From positions 1,853,911-1,917,910 of the forward strand of contig NC_087075.1 in the NCBI RefSeq assembly GCF_026151205.1: a DNA stretch of 64,000 nucleotides. The letters run 5' to 3'. Of this stretch, positions 11,057-25,400 are shown one piece after another. Source of the DNA: Bolinopsis microptera. Lineage: Eukaryota > Ctenophora > Tentaculata > Lobata > Bolinopsidae. Both the position numbers and the translations under genes were made by a program. Below the pieces are notes generated by a model. The model had not been told where the DNA came from. It worked only from the letters and a program-made list of their open reading frames with translations, and searched no databases. Within the stretch, counting starts at the first letter, position 1, and each line of letters begins with the position of its first letter.

Positions 11057-12929
11057 ACTTTCAGCGAGGTCGGAATCTTTTGGAGAGGTACGAAAAGGTC
11101 CACAAAAAAGAGGTATGAAAATACGTCGAGGAACACTAATGTAAAATCGCCATCAAAACCCTTTTTATCTTCTGTCTGTAATCAAAGATAAGGCACTGTA
11201 ACGTAAACCGGGCATGAAGTCAGTATCAGAGTTGATAAAGCCAAGCTAATAATGCTTGGGAATTTTAACTCGGATAGTAGAATCATTAGGTATATAATAC
11301 GCAGTTCCGAGCTGCTTCATAGCGATAAGCTCGTCACAAAAGCCCTTCTCATGTTAAAAATAGATTACCACGAGGAGAAGCTGTTAATTTAATTTTCACT
11401 GCCAGCTTGCCAGCTTGTGGGATGAATGACTTTAGAACTTACTTTTTTACTCGTTTTATCTTTGAATTTGTAATTGTACTGCTTATCTTTTTGCGATAAC
11501 TAAAATATGTGAGCAGTGCTGAGTTCTATCGCGGTTTTTAATCGTGGGTGATAATCTAGGGATGTCTAGAAAAGTTCCTTTAGATAACTTTTTCCTTATC
11601 TAATACTCAAAATATCCGTCGGTAAAGTAAGTGCCAATGTAGATACAAAATTGTAGAGTGCACTGTGGGTGCCAATATTTCAATAATGAATAAACCAGAA
11701 AACTTTGATATTACTAAAATGAATGATTATTATTCACCAAAAAATGAGAACACATCCTTCATCAAAATTGAAAAGCAGCCTCTAAGCTGAAAGTTTTGAC
11801 TCGACGTTTAACAAAATATTTAACAAATAAAAAAATCTTAAGTGGATTAAAGTGTAACAGAATCTGATGAGAGACATATCTAAGTACTATAGCTACCACA
11901 CACAACTGACCACTATACTAAAGTTAGTGCCTAATGTTTTACTGTCAATGAATAATGAACAACAGCAGCTGTCTCGTGGTTATCATACGATTCTAAAGAA
12001 ACGACAAGAAACTGATAAAACTCACACAAACAGTAGTTCTCAAACACAGTGCTACTTAATCCAGTGTTTGTAAATATAATTCACACTAAGAAGTTATCAG
12101 AACACAGAGAGGGACATCCTAGTAGAGCAGTGACAAATAAGAGCAGAACAATTAAGCAGAATAATTAAGTAGACGGGGCAGTATGTCACACTGTAGTGTG
12201 TAGAATTAAGACAAAAGGTAAATGCCAATAACTTCTTATTTACTATTTAGCTACAGTATAGAGACGTAAGGTCTGTTTTGTGTTGTTAAATATAGGTTGA
12301 GCTAAAGACTCCATATCATTGTTAAAGTGCATTAATAAGTAAGTTTTTACAAGGCTCTATCTCACTCCAAGGTTTTAATTATCTAACACGCTTCTTGTAC
12401 ATAACGTGATTAAGTTACAGCAGGGGGCAGGGACACCAGACACCTTACACAATATCATTAATTATTCCTATTAATTATTTCTATTAATACAATACGACCA
12501 CTGGTAATAAGTAACATATGTTACATGGTCCCCAACTTTCACCAGACAGATAACAAGATGCATTGGAATAAGTACTTAAATTGTCTTATTTCCGTTGCGT
12601 TTAAAATAAAACACAAATCTTGATATCGATCGATAAGTTAATAAATATTTAGAGCTACAAAAAACTACACGAAGTTAACTAATTAACAAATTGTTTAAGC
12701 ATCATATAGAGAGGTGATAACCGTCGATAAATCACTTTTAACACGAAAAGCTAACGAAATGGCCTTTTAGAACGGTCTGGATCCGACTACACATGAAGTA
12801 AACTCTACCAGTAACTGCAAACCTTTAGAAAACACGTAATATTACCACTATTCTAGGAGTAATATTGACACGTCCTTACGACGCCCCTGCTGCGAATGTG
12901 AAACTCTCCCATGTCCCCTTACTAAACAA
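11057..12929. other. Intergenic between divergent C2 and peptidase genes
   Basis: AT-rich, with stops in every frame. It contains the presumed promoter of the C2 gene to the left and of the peptidase gene to the right. I recognise no further gene. The 68-aa frame at 11,867 has no supporting features. Confidence 0.5.
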
Positions 12930-13091
12930 CCACGTGTCCCCACGTGTCCCCCACGTGTCCCCCACGTACCCCCACATTGTCTGTACAATGACCCACCACC
13001 ACTCATTTCTGTTCGTCCACTCTGTTCTGATTGGCTACTTGACATTTCTCTGAGCTGTAATTGGCTAATGAATGGATTGGAAGGTCACGTG
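12930..13091 (+). promoter_or_regulatory. Candidate promoter: CACGTG cluster and inverted CCAAT boxes
   Basis: Three CACGTG E-boxes occur at 12,931, 12,941 and 12,952, with a CACGTA variant at 12,963 and a further CACGTG at 13,086. Three ATTGG (inverted CCAAT) motifs lie at 13,030, 13,060 and 13,076. This is 300-480 bp upstream of the peptidase ATG at 13,407. CACGTG sites are bound by MITF/TFE, USF and MYC type factors, and the ATTGG spacing suits NF-Y. Function is inferred from motif density only. Confidence 0.4.
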
Positions 13092-13406
13092 TTCTGTTTT
13101 TCACAGAAGGGAGTGACCATATGGCAGCACTGCGATATTGATCTCGTCTTCAATGTCGGTCTTGACGTTATAGCTGTAGAATTAGGTCATCAAGTTACTG
13201 TAAAATGTGTATTTACTAAAGGATATGCGAGTGATAGATCCTTATTGAAGGATCACATGTTCAGGTGTTCAGTAAACGAGCCATTTAACTTCGGGACTTT
13301 TCACACACCTCAACTACATAAGCAGGGCCGGGCTAGGGCCTAGGTTAATTGTATTTCAGTATTACACAAAATAATAACAGGAAATCATATAATTTAGGTG
13401 TTAAAC

Positions 13407-16400
13407 ATGGAGAAATCCTCCCAAACTCTCCTGGTAGTGGTATTGCTGGTGGTGGCAGGTGGGTGAATAGTGCTTTTTTATACAGTTTAATTTAAATTTA
13501 TACTGTTTATTAGCCGGTTATTAGCCGGTTATTAGCCGGTTATCAGCCGATTATTAGCCGGTTATTAGCCGGTTATTAGCCGGTTATTAGCCGGTTATTA
13601 GCCGGTTATTAGCCAGGTTATTAGCCGGTTATTAGCCGGTTATTAGCCGGTTATTAGCCAGGTTATTAGCCGGTTATTAGCCGGTTATTAGCCGGTTATT
13701 AGCCGGTTATTAGCCGGTTATCAGCCGATTATTAGCCGGTTATTAGCCAGGTTATTAGCCGATTATTAGCCGGTTATTAGCCGGTTATTAGCCAGGTTAT
13801 TAGCCGGTTATTAGCCAGGTTATTAGCCAGTTATTAGCCAGGTTATTAGCCAGGTTATTAGCCGGTTTATTAGCCGGTAATTAGCCGGTTATTAGCCGGT
13901 TATTAGCCGGTTGTTAGCCAGTTAATAGCCGGTTATTAGCCAGGTTATTAGCCAGTTATTAGCCAGGTTAATAGCAGGTTATTATCCGGTTATCAGCCGG
14001 TTTATTAGCCGGTTAATAGCCGGTTTATTAGCCGGTTATCAGCCGATTATTAGCCGGTTATTAGCCGGTTATTAGCCGGTTATTAGCCGGTTATTAGCCG
14101 GTTATTAGCCAGGTTATTAGCCGGTTATTAGCCGGTTATTAGCCGGTTATTAGCCAGGTTATTAGCCGGTTATTAGCCGGTTATTAGCCGGTTATTAGCC
14201 GGTTATTAGCCGGTTATCAGCCGATTATTAGCCGGTTATTAGCCAGGTTATTAGCCGATTATTAGCCGGTTATTAGCCGGTTATTAGCCAGGTTATTAGC
14301 CGGTTATTAGCCAGGTTATTAGCCAGTTATTAGCCAGGTTATTAGCCAGGTTATTAGCCGGTTTATTAGCCGGTAATTAGCCGGTTATTAGCCGGTTATT
14401 AGCCGGTTGTTAGCCAGTTAATAGCCGGTTATTAGCCAGGTTATTAGCCAGTTATTAGCCAGGTTATTAGCCGGTTATTAGCCAGGTTATTAGCCGGTTA
14501 TTAGCCGGTTATTAGCCGGTTATTAGCCGGTTATTAGCCGGTTATCAGCCGATTATTAGCCGGTTATTAGCCAGGTTATTAGCCGATTATTAGCCGGTTA
14601 TTAGCCGGTTATTAGCCAGGTTATTAGCCGGTTATTAGCCGGTTATTAGCCAGGTTATTAGCCGGTTATTAGCCAGGTTATCAGCCGATTATTAGCCGGT
14701 TATTAGCCAGGTTATTAGCCGATTATTAGCCGGTTATTAGCCGGTTATTAGCCAGGTTATTAGCCGGTTATTAGCCGGTTATTAGCCAGGTTATTAGCCG
14801 GTTATTAGCCGGTTATTAGCCGGTTATTAGCCAGGTTATTAGCCGGTTATTAGCCAGGTTATTAGCCGGTTATCAGCCTGTTATTAGCCGGTTATTAGCC
14901 AGGTTATTAGCCGGTTATTAGCCAGGTTATTAGCCGGTTATTAGCCAGGTTATTAGCCAGTTTATTAGCCGGTTATTAGCCAGGTTATTAGCCGGTTATT
15001 AGCCAGGTTATTAGCCGGTTATCAGCCTGTTATTAGCCGGTTATTAGCCAGGTTATTAGCCGGTTATTAGCCAGGTTATTAGCCGGTTATCAGCCTGTTA
15101 TTAGCCGGTTATTAGCCAGGTTATTAGCCGGTTATTAGCCAGGTTATTAGCCGGTTATTAGCCAGGTTATTAGCCAGTTTATTAGCCGGTTAATATCCGG
15201 TTTATTAGCAGGTTATTAGCCGGTTATCAGCCGGTTGTTAGCCGGTTATTAGCCAGGTTATTAGCCGGTTATTAGCCGGTTATTAGCCGGTTATTAGCCA
15301 GGTTATTAGCCGGTTATTAGCCCGGTTAATAGCCGGTTTATTAGCCGGTTATCAGCCGATTATTAGCCGGTTATTAGCCGGTTATTAGCCGGTTATTAGC
15401 CGGTTATTAGCCGGTTATTAGCCAGGTTATTAGCCGGTTATTAGCCGGTTATTAGCCGGTTATTAGCCAGGTTATTAGCCGGTTATTAGCCGGTTATTAG
15501 CCGGTTATTAGCCGGTTATTAGCCGGTTATCAGCCGATTATTAGCCGGTTATTAGCCAGGTTATTAGCCGATTATTAGCCGGTTATTAGCCAGGTTATTA
15601 GCCAGTTTATTAGCCGGTTAATATCCGGTTTATTAGCAGGTTATTAGCCGGTTATCAGCCGGTTGTTAGCCGGTTATTAGCCAGGTTATTAGCCGGTTAT
15701 TAGCCGGTTATTAGCCGGTTATTAGCCGGTTATTAGCCGGTTATTAGCCCGGTTAATAGCCGGTTTATTAGCCGGTTATCAGCCGATTATTAGCCGGTTA
15801 TTAGCCGGTTATTAGCCGGTTATTAGCCGGTTATTAGCCGGTTATTAGCCAGGTTATTAGCCGGTTATTAGCCGGTTATTAGCCGGTTATTAGCCAGGTT
15901 ATTAGCCGGTTATTAGCCGGTTATTAGCCGGTTATTAGCCGGTTATTAGCCGGTTATCAGCCGATTATTAGCCGGTTATTAGCCAGGTTATTAGCCGATT
16001 ATTAGCCGGTTATTAGCTAGGTTATTAGCCAGGTTATTAGCCGGTTATTAGCCGGTTAATATCCGGTTATTAGCCGGTTATTAGCCGGTTATTAGCCGTT
16101 TATTATCCGGTTATCAGCCGGTTATTAGCCAGGTTATTAGCCGGTTATTAGCCAGGTTATTAGCCGGTTATTAGCCGGTTATTAGCCAGGTTATTAGCCG
16201 GTTATTAGCCAGGTTATTAGCCAGTTATTAGCCAGGTTATTAGCCAGGTTATTAGCCGGTTATTAGCCGGTAATTAGCCGGTTATTAGCCGGTTATTAGC
16301 CGGTTTATTATCCGGTTATCAGCCGGTTATTAGCCGGTTATTAGCCGGTTTATTAGCCGGTTAATAGCCGGTTTATTAGCCGGTTATTAGCCAGGTTATT

Positions 16401-19400
16401 AGCCGGTTATTAGCCAGGTTATTAGCCGGTTATTAGCCGGTTTATTAGCCGGTTATTAGCCAGGTTATTAGCCGGTTATTAGCCAGGTTATTAGCCGGTT
16501 ATTAGCCGGTTGTTAGCCGGCTATTAGCCGGTCATTAGCCGGTTATTAGCCAGTTATTAGCCGGTTATTAGCCGGTTATTAGCCAGGTTATTAGCCGGTT
16601 ATTAGCCGGTTTATTAGCCGGTTATTAGCCAGGTTATTAGCCGGTTATTAGCCGGTTGTTAGCCAGTTATAAGCCGGTTATTAGCCGGTTATTAGCCGGT
16701 TTATTATCCGGTTATTAGCCGGTTATTAGCCGGTTTATTATCCGGTTATTAGCCGGTTATTAGCCGGTTTATTAGCCAGGTTATTAGCCGGTTATTAGCC
16801 GGTTAATAGCCAGGTTATTAGCCGGTTATTAGCCGGTTTATTATCCGGTTATTAGCCGGTTATTAGCCGGTTTATTAGCCGGTTTATTAGCCGGTTAATA
16901 TCCGGTTTATTAGCCGGTTATTAGCCGGTTATTAGCCGGTTTATTAGCCGGTTATTAGCCGGTTATTAGCCGGTTATTAGCCGGTTATTAGCCGGTTATT
17001 AGCCAGGTTATTAGCCGGTTATTAGCCGGTTATTAGCCAGGTTATTAGCCGGTTATCAGCCGGTTGTTAGCCGGTTATTAGCCGGTTATTAGCCGGTTAT
17101 TAGCCAGGTTATTAGCCGGTTATTAGCCGGTTATTAGCCAGGTTATTAGCCGGTTATTAGCCGGTTTATTATCCGGTTATCAGCCGGTTATTAGCCGGTT
17201 ATTAGCCGGTTTATTAGCCGGTTAATATCCGGTTTATTAGCCGGTTATTAGCCGGTTATTAGCCGGTTATTAGCCGGTTATTAGCCGGTTATTAGCCGGT
17301 TATTAGCCGGTTATTAGCCGGTTATTAGCCAGGTTATTAGCCGGTTATCAGCCGGTTGTTAGCCGGTTATTAGCCGGTTATTAGCCGGTTTATTAGCCGG
17401 TTTATTAGCCGGTTAATATCCGGTTTATTAGCCGGTTATTAGCCGGTTATTAGCCGGTTTATTAGCCGGTTATTAGCCGGTTATTAGCCGGTTATTAGCC
17501 GGTTATTAGCCGGTTATTAGCCAGGTTATTAGCCGGTTATTAGCCGGTTATTAGCCAGGTTATTAGCCGGTTATCAGCCGGTTGTTAGCCGGTTATTAGC
17601 CGGTTATTAGCCGGTTTATTATCCGGTTATCAGCCGGTTATTAGCCGGTTATTAGCCGGTTTATTAGCCGGTTAATATCCGGTTTATTAGCCGGTTATTA
17701 GCCGGTTATTAGCCGGTTTATTAGCCGGTTATTAGCCGGTTATTAGCCGGTTATTAGCCGGTTATTAGCCGGTTATTAGCCGGTTATTAGCCAGGTTATT
17801 AGCCGGTTATTAGCCGGTTTATTATCCGGTTATCAGCCGGTTATTAGCCGGTTATTAGCCGGTTTATTAGCCGGTTAATATCCGGTTTATTAGCCGGTTA
17901 TTAGCCGGTTATTAGCCGGTTTATTAGCCGGTTATTAGCCGGTTATTAGCCGGTTATTAGCCGGTTATTAGCCGGTTATTAGCCAGGTTATTAGCCGGTT
18001 ATCAGCCGGTTGTTAGCCGGTTATTAGCCGGTTATTAGCCGGTTATTAGCCAGGTTATTAGCCGGTTATTAGCCGGTTATTAGCCGGTTATTAGCCAGGT
18101 TATTAGCCGGTTATCAGCCGGTTGTTAGCCAGGTTATTAGCCGGTTATTAGCCAGGTTATTAGCCGGTTATTAGCCGGTTATTAGCCAGGTTATTAGCCG
18201 GTTATTAGCCGGTTTATTATCCGGTTATCAGCCGGTTATTAGCCGGTTATTAGCCGGTTTATTAGCCGGTTAATATCCGGTTTATTAGCCGGTTATTAGC
18301 CGGTTATTAGCCGGTTTATTAGCCGGTTATTAGCCGGTTATTAGCCGGTTATTAGCCGGTTATTAGCCGGTTATTAGCCAGGTTATTAGCCGGTTATCAG
18401 CCGGTTGTTAGCCGGTTATTAGCCGGTTATTAGCCGGTTATTAGCCAGGTTATTAGCCGGTTATTAGCCGGTTATTAGCCGGTTATTAGCCAGGTTATTA
18501 GCCGGTTATCAGCCGGTTGTTAGCCAGGTTATTAGCCGGTTATTAGCCGGTTATTAGCCGGTTATTAGCCGGTTATTAGCCGGTTATTAGCCGGTTATTA
18601 GCCGGTTATTAGCCGGTTATCAGCCGGTTATTAGCCGGTTATTAGCCAGGTTATTAGCCGGTTATCAGCCGGTTGTTAGCCGGTTATTAGCCGGTTATTA
18701 GCCAGGTTATTAGCCGGTTATTAGCCGGTTATTAGCCGGTTTTTGGCAAGTTTGTTAGCCGGTTATTAGCCGGTTATCAGCCGATTATTAGCCGGTTATT
18801 AGCCGGTTATTAGCCGGTTATTAGCCGGTTATTAGCCGGTTATTAGCCAGGTTATTAGCCGGTTATTAGCCGGTTATTAGCCGGTTATTAGCCAGGTTAT
18901 TAGCCGGTTATTAGCCGGTTATTAGCCGGTTATTAGCCGGTTATTAGCCGGTTATCAGCCGATTATTAGCCGGTTATTAGCCAGGTTATTAGCCGATTAT
19001 TAGCCGGTTATTAGCCGGTTATTAGCCAGGTTATTAGCCGGTTATTAGCCGGTTATTAGCCAGGTTATTAGCCGGTTATTAGCCAGGTTATTAGCCAGTT
19101 ATTAGCCAGGTTATTAGCCAGGTTATTAGCCGGTTTATTAGCCGGTAATTAGCCGGTTATTAGCCGGTTATTAGCCGGTTTATTATCCGGTTATCAGCCG
19201 GTTATTAGCCGGTTATTAGCCGGTTTATTAGCCGGTTAATAGCCGGTTTATTAGCCGGTTATTAGCCAGGTTATTAGCCGGTTATTAGCCAGGTTATTAG
19301 CCGGTTATTAGCCGGTTTATTAGCCGGTTATTAGCCAGGTTATTAGCCGGTTATTAGCCAGGTTATTAGCCGGTTATTAGCCGGTTGTTAGCCAGTTATC

Positions 19401-22400
19401 AGCCGGTTATTAGCCGGTTATTAGCCGGTTTATTATCCGGTTATTAGCCGGTTATTAGCCGGTTTATTATCCGGTTATTAGCCGGTTATTAGCCGGTTTA
19501 TTAGCCAGGTTATTAGCCGGTTATTAGCCGGTTAATAGCCAGGTTATTAGCCGGTTATTAGCCGGTTTATTATCCGGTTATTAGCCGGTTATTAGCCGGT
19601 TTATTAGCCGGTTTATTAGCCGGTTAATATCCGGTTTATTAGCCGGTTATTAGCCGGTTATTAGCCGGTTTATTAGCCGGTTATTAGCCGGTTATTAGCC
19701 GGTTATTAGCCGGTTATTAGCCGGTTATTAGCCAGGTTATTAGCCGGTTATTAGCCGGTTATTAGCCAGGTTATTAGCCGGTTATCAGCCGGTTGTTAGC
19801 CGGTTATTAGCCGGTTATTAGCCGGTTATTAGCCAGGTTATTAGCCGGTTATCAGCCGGTTATTAGCCGGTTATTAGCCAGGTTATTAGCCGGTTATTAG
19901 CCGGTTATTAGCCAGGTTATTAGCCGGTTATTAGCCGGTTTATTAGCCGGTTGTTAGCCGGTTATTAGCCGGTTTATTAGCCGGTTATTAGCCGGTTTAT
20001 TATCCGGTTATTAGCCGGTTTATTATCAGGTTATTAGCCGGTTATTAGCCGGTTATTTAGCCAGGTTATTAGCCGGTTTATTAGCCGGTTAATATCCGGT
20101 TTATTAGCCGGTTATTAGCCGGTTATTAGCCGGTTTATTAGCCGGTTATTAGCCGGTTGTTAGCCGGCTATTAGCCGGTCATTAGCCGGTTATTAGCCGG
20201 TTATTTAGCCAGGTTATTAGCCGGTTATAGGCCGGTTATTAGCTAGGTTATTAGCCATGAGCCTATTTAACTGACTTTGGAGCACGTCCCACAATATAAT
20301 ACGTAAACATGGCAGTGATGGCACTTGTAGATATTTTGAAACATTTAGCGTTTTTCAGGGCAGATTGACAGTAGGAACCTCGGTGAGGTTGATTTGTCAA
20401 ATGAAGAGGCAATGTCTCAACTTCTAGACCAAATTGATGCTACAAGAATAGGCAACTTCATTGAGTGAGTATTTAGTTACAATAAACGAGAGCAAGCATG
20501 TCATTACATACATTACAAGCATGTCATTACATACATTACAAGCATGTCATTACATACATTGTCATCACAAATGACCAAATTTGTATGGTTTGCAAATCAG
20601 TTCAGATTCCAAATGTTCAGGAATATGACACTGCATCCAAGAAACACTCAAAGTGACTGGATGGGGGAGAAAGAAGAAACGGTGAAACAAATGTTCAAGG
20701 ATTTTGGGATGGATGTTATTACGAAGAAATACAAAGTCCTTCAGTGTTTCCCTAAAGATGTCGATCCATCGTTAGTATTTCTATCTTATACAATTTCGCG
20801 ATCTTTACAATGTTCTATACACAAAACGTTGAGATAAGTTACTTTCTCATTAAAACACAAATTTTGTGTTTTAACAGTCACATTCACAGAACAGCACCAG
20901 AAATTACCACTGCTAAAGTCGAACTGGTATTTGATTTAAATATAAAGCTTGTTACCCCTACAGATTGACGGAGGTTCTAAATGCAGCAGGAGACGTTGTG
21001 GAAACTTACAGAGAGGACGGTAACAAAGCAGAACGTATTCTTCCAGCTTTTAATGCTTGGTCGAAAAGTGGAACAGTCGAGGTTAGAATTCGATATACTT
21101 TATTTTCGTGAAATGTAAACTAAATTTCATTTTAAATTAATAATTCATAAATTTGATATTTTAACATGTGAAGTGTTGGGAAATGGGAATAGGATTTAAA
21201 ATAGAAACCAAATCTAGGGAGAGCCAGTTTACGTGAACTATGGAAGAAAAGAAGACTATGACTACCTTACCAAGGATTTAGGCATGGATCTTACTGGAAA
21301 AATAGCTATTGCTAGATATGGAAAGATATATCGAGGAGATAAGGTAAATTTATCTCAAAGAAAATCATATTTTTTCGGGGAGTAATATTTTTGCCATAAT
21401 ACTTCTTGACCGCAATAAAGTCATACGAAGTTGAATATACAGCTTTAATGCATAAAACCATGATATGCCCAACAAGCTTAAACAGCCAAGCATAGTAACA
21501 GTAACCATAGTAACACTAACAGTAACCAAGCCCTAAAGCCACTTTTCATCCCAGTCCAAGTTTGCAAAACAGAATGGTATGATAGGAGTCATAATCTACA
21601 TGGACGCGAAGGACTACGCCCCTGAGGGTGTTGATAGGATGCCAGATGGTCCAGCACTACCGGAAACAGGAATACAGCGGGGAACTCTAAAGGATGGACT
21701 GGGGGATCCCTCCACTTACCTCTATCCTTCAACAAGTAAATACTAGTTATATTAGTTTCTACTAGTTAGATGTCACGTCTTTGTGGGTACTTCAACTGAT
21801 CATGTCCATTCCGTGTTTACTCTTGAACAGAATCCTCAAATCCTGACCTGCTGATAAAATTTTCAACATTCTTTTAATAAATAAAACGATCAGATAACTG
21901 TGTATAATCTGTATATAACGGAAAATTCTGCAAAATCGAACAATTCAATCGTAAATGCTAGCCAGTTAACTTTAACCCTAAACGTGACCCATCTTGTACC
22001 TTTAGGTTAAATAATTGCAATTATCCAAATAATTCTCGTGTCACGTGTCAGAGCTATTGTTAACTAACTTCCCTCAGAGCCAGGCTGTTAAATTTGCCAA
22101 ATTTTCGTCAAAAAGTACGGCGTCTTTAGAGTTCTCAAAAAGTACGCATTTAATTCGAATAATACGTTTAGTGCGAATTTAACAGCATTCCCTCAGAGTA
22201 CGCGTACCACGACTCACCTGAAGAGTACCAAAGCAGACTCCCTGGCATTGTTGTCATGCCAATCAACTTTAAAAATGCTCTGCCCCTTCTTGCCAGTCTT
22301 GATGGTATGTGTTTGATCTTTAAGTGTGGATTGTGATACTGATTATAAGATACAAATACAATAAACATTTTTGTGATAGTTGTTAATTTTACGGACCTAT

Positions 22401-25400
22401 TTCAAACACTACTTTCGTGGAGTTGAGAAGTTTTAAAAATCCAGGTCAATAATTTTATAAATTGCTAAATTATATTTATCGTTTGATGATCAATTATCGC
22501 TGAATTAACATGGATGTATGATTTGTAAACTCGAGTTCCTATAGGAGATGAAGTTAAGGATGAGTGGCAAGGAGCTGGGAGTGAAACTCTTTTGAAATAC
22601 AAATATGGACCTGGATTCAAAAATGGTTCCAACAAGAAAAAACTTAGGATAACGGTAAATTTTAAACCTTTTTCGAGTAATATTGAAAGTGATTTGCGAG
22701 GGATATGAAGAAAGTTATAAAAATGTGAATACAATTTAGTTGACAACAAGAATAAATAAAATCATTATGGCAGGTAAACCTGGAATACAGGATGGTTGAG
22801 ATAGAAAACATATTTGGAGTTATAAAAGGGCAACAAGAACCAGACAGGTGGGTCATGATGGGAAATCACAGGGACACTTGGGTGCACGGCGCCGTGGATG
22901 CTACAACTGGACTTGCCGGTGAGATTGTGATCCAGAAAGTTAGAAAATAAAGGGAACCAATGATTATCTTGTGCCAAGAATTTAATTCGAAAGAAATTGA
23001 TTAAGCATCGCCTAACGAATGTCAAATATTATCGACATGAATTGGGTTAGACAAATACAAATGATTGAGCCAGTTAATAATTGTTACCCCTTTCTCAGCA
23101 CTGAATGAGATTGGACACGGACTGTTCAAACTAAGGGAACAAGGATGGAAGCCAAGGAGAACCATTGTACTGGCTAGTTGGGGAGCTGAGGTATTATTGT
23201 ATAACAGCCCCCCCCCCCCCTTCTATTTTATCTTCTCCCTCCCCCATTTTATCTTCTCCCCCCCCCACCCACCCCCCCCCCCCCCAAGGAGAACCATTTT
23301 ACTGGCTAGTTGGGGAGCTGAGGTATTATTGTATAACAGCCCCCCCCCCCTTCTATTTTATCTTCTCCCTCCCCCATTTTATCTTCTCCCCCCCCCCCAC
23401 CCACCCCCCCCCCCTCCCCCAAGGAGAACCATTGTACTGGCTAGTTGGGGAGCTGAGGTATTATTGTATAACAGCCCCCCCCCCTCTATTTTATCTTCTC
23501 CCTTCTCCATTTTATCTTCTCTCTCGCCCCCCCCCTCCCCCCTCCCCCCCCCAGAAGAACAATTGTACTGGCTAGTTGGGGAGCTGAGGTATTATTGTCC
23601 CGATGTTCTTGTAATTCTAATTATTTGTATGCTTTAAAAAATCATGCAATATTATGTCTGCATGCAGCATTCATATTATTAAAAATATAATATAGTTAGA
23701 AAAATATTACAAAAGTTCTTATAATAAGTTGGTTGAATGGATATGATTTGGCAAGATTGTTATGAAAGTTTTTAGTCTGAAAACTGACGATAATTCGTGT
23801 AGGAGCAAGGTATAATCGGGAGTACAGAGTTTGTCGAGGACTACATGACACTTCTCCAAGAGAAGATGGTTGCTTACATCAATGTTGATGTAGCAGCTTC
23901 TGATCAGAAGTACTTCAAACCTTCAGCCACGCCTAACTTCAGGTAATCTTGAGGTTTTGTTTACACATTCAGGAATCTCCTCTAAAACGAAATATATTAT
24001 ATGTATATATCTATTTTTAGTATCAGCATTTTGTTTCATCTTTTAAATCACAATTTTAACTGTTGATGGGTGTTTGCAGGCCGCTTCTGGAGAGGGCAGC
24101 TAAACAGGCAGGTGCACCTCTTGACAGTACATACGGCACCTTTTACGAGCAATGGGACACATTGTAAGTTCTTTAGATTAATGGATGCTTTCTGATTTCT
24201 TAAGAACGAGGAAAATGTATGCGATATAAGAACCCTAATCCCAATGCTAATATTGTAAATTAAGTAATATTCAATATAATTAAGTAATATTAAGTAATAT
24301 TAAGTAATATTTCAAATTAAGTAATATTGTGCAGAACAAAAGAAGAACACCCTGAGTTAACTGCCCCAAAGATCGGAGATTTGGGTTCTGGTTCGGACTA
24401 CGCTGCCTTTATCAACATGGCAGGTCACATAATCAATTATTATATTTATATCTTTATACAGACTTTATACATACTTGAGGTACCTAGTGGCTAGTATATA
24501 TATATAGTAGGAACCCTCACAAGCTTTTGTTAACTCCCTGTTCTGAGTATACCGTACTGGTTATACAGTACAGTATACTGGTACTGGTGCAGTATACTGG
24601 TACTGGTACAGTATACTGGTATTGTTACAGTATACTGGTACTGGTACAGTATACTGGTATTGGTACAGTATACTGGTACTGGTTATACAGTACAGTATAC
24701 TGGTACTGGTACAGTATACTGGTACTGGTACAGTATACTGGTACTGGTACAGTATACTGGTACTGGTACAGTATACTGGTATTGGTACAGTATACTGGTA
24801 CTGGTTATACAGTACAGTATACTGGTACTGGTGCAGTATACTGGTACTGGTACAGTATACTGGTACTGGTACAGTATACTGGTACTGGTACAGTATACTG
24901 GTATTGGTACAGTATACTGGTACTGGTTATACAGTACAGTATACTGGTACTGGTACAGTATACTGGTACTGGTACAGTATACTGGTACTGGTTATACAGT
25001 ACAGTATACTGGTACTGGTACAGTATACTGGTACTGGTACAGTATACTGGTACTGGTACAGTATACTGGTACTGGTACAGTATACTGGTACTGGTTATAC
25101 AGTACAGTATACTGGTACTGGTACAGTATACTGGTACTGGTACAGTATACTGGTACTGGTACAGTATACTGGTACTGGTACAGTATACTGGTACTGGTAC
25201 AGTATACTGGTACTGGTACAGTATACTGGTACTGGTACAGTATACTGGTACTGGTACAGTATACTGGTACTGGTACAGTATACTGGTACTGGTACAGTAT
25301 ACTGGTACTGGTACAGTATACTGGTACTGGTACAGTATACTGGTACTGGTACAGTATACTGGTACTGGTTATACAGTACAGTATACTGGTACTGGTTATA

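Noticed and set aside
13068..13343. 91-aa frame before the peptidase
   Set aside because: No domain or signal, and it overlaps the probable promoter and leader. Chance frame.
20878..20926. A possible small exon between exons 3 and 4 of the peptidase (acceptor ttaacag, donor gtattt)
   Set aside because: Including it breaks the phase with exon 4. Skipping it joins exon 3 (phase 2) to exon 4 perfectly and matches the family alignment.
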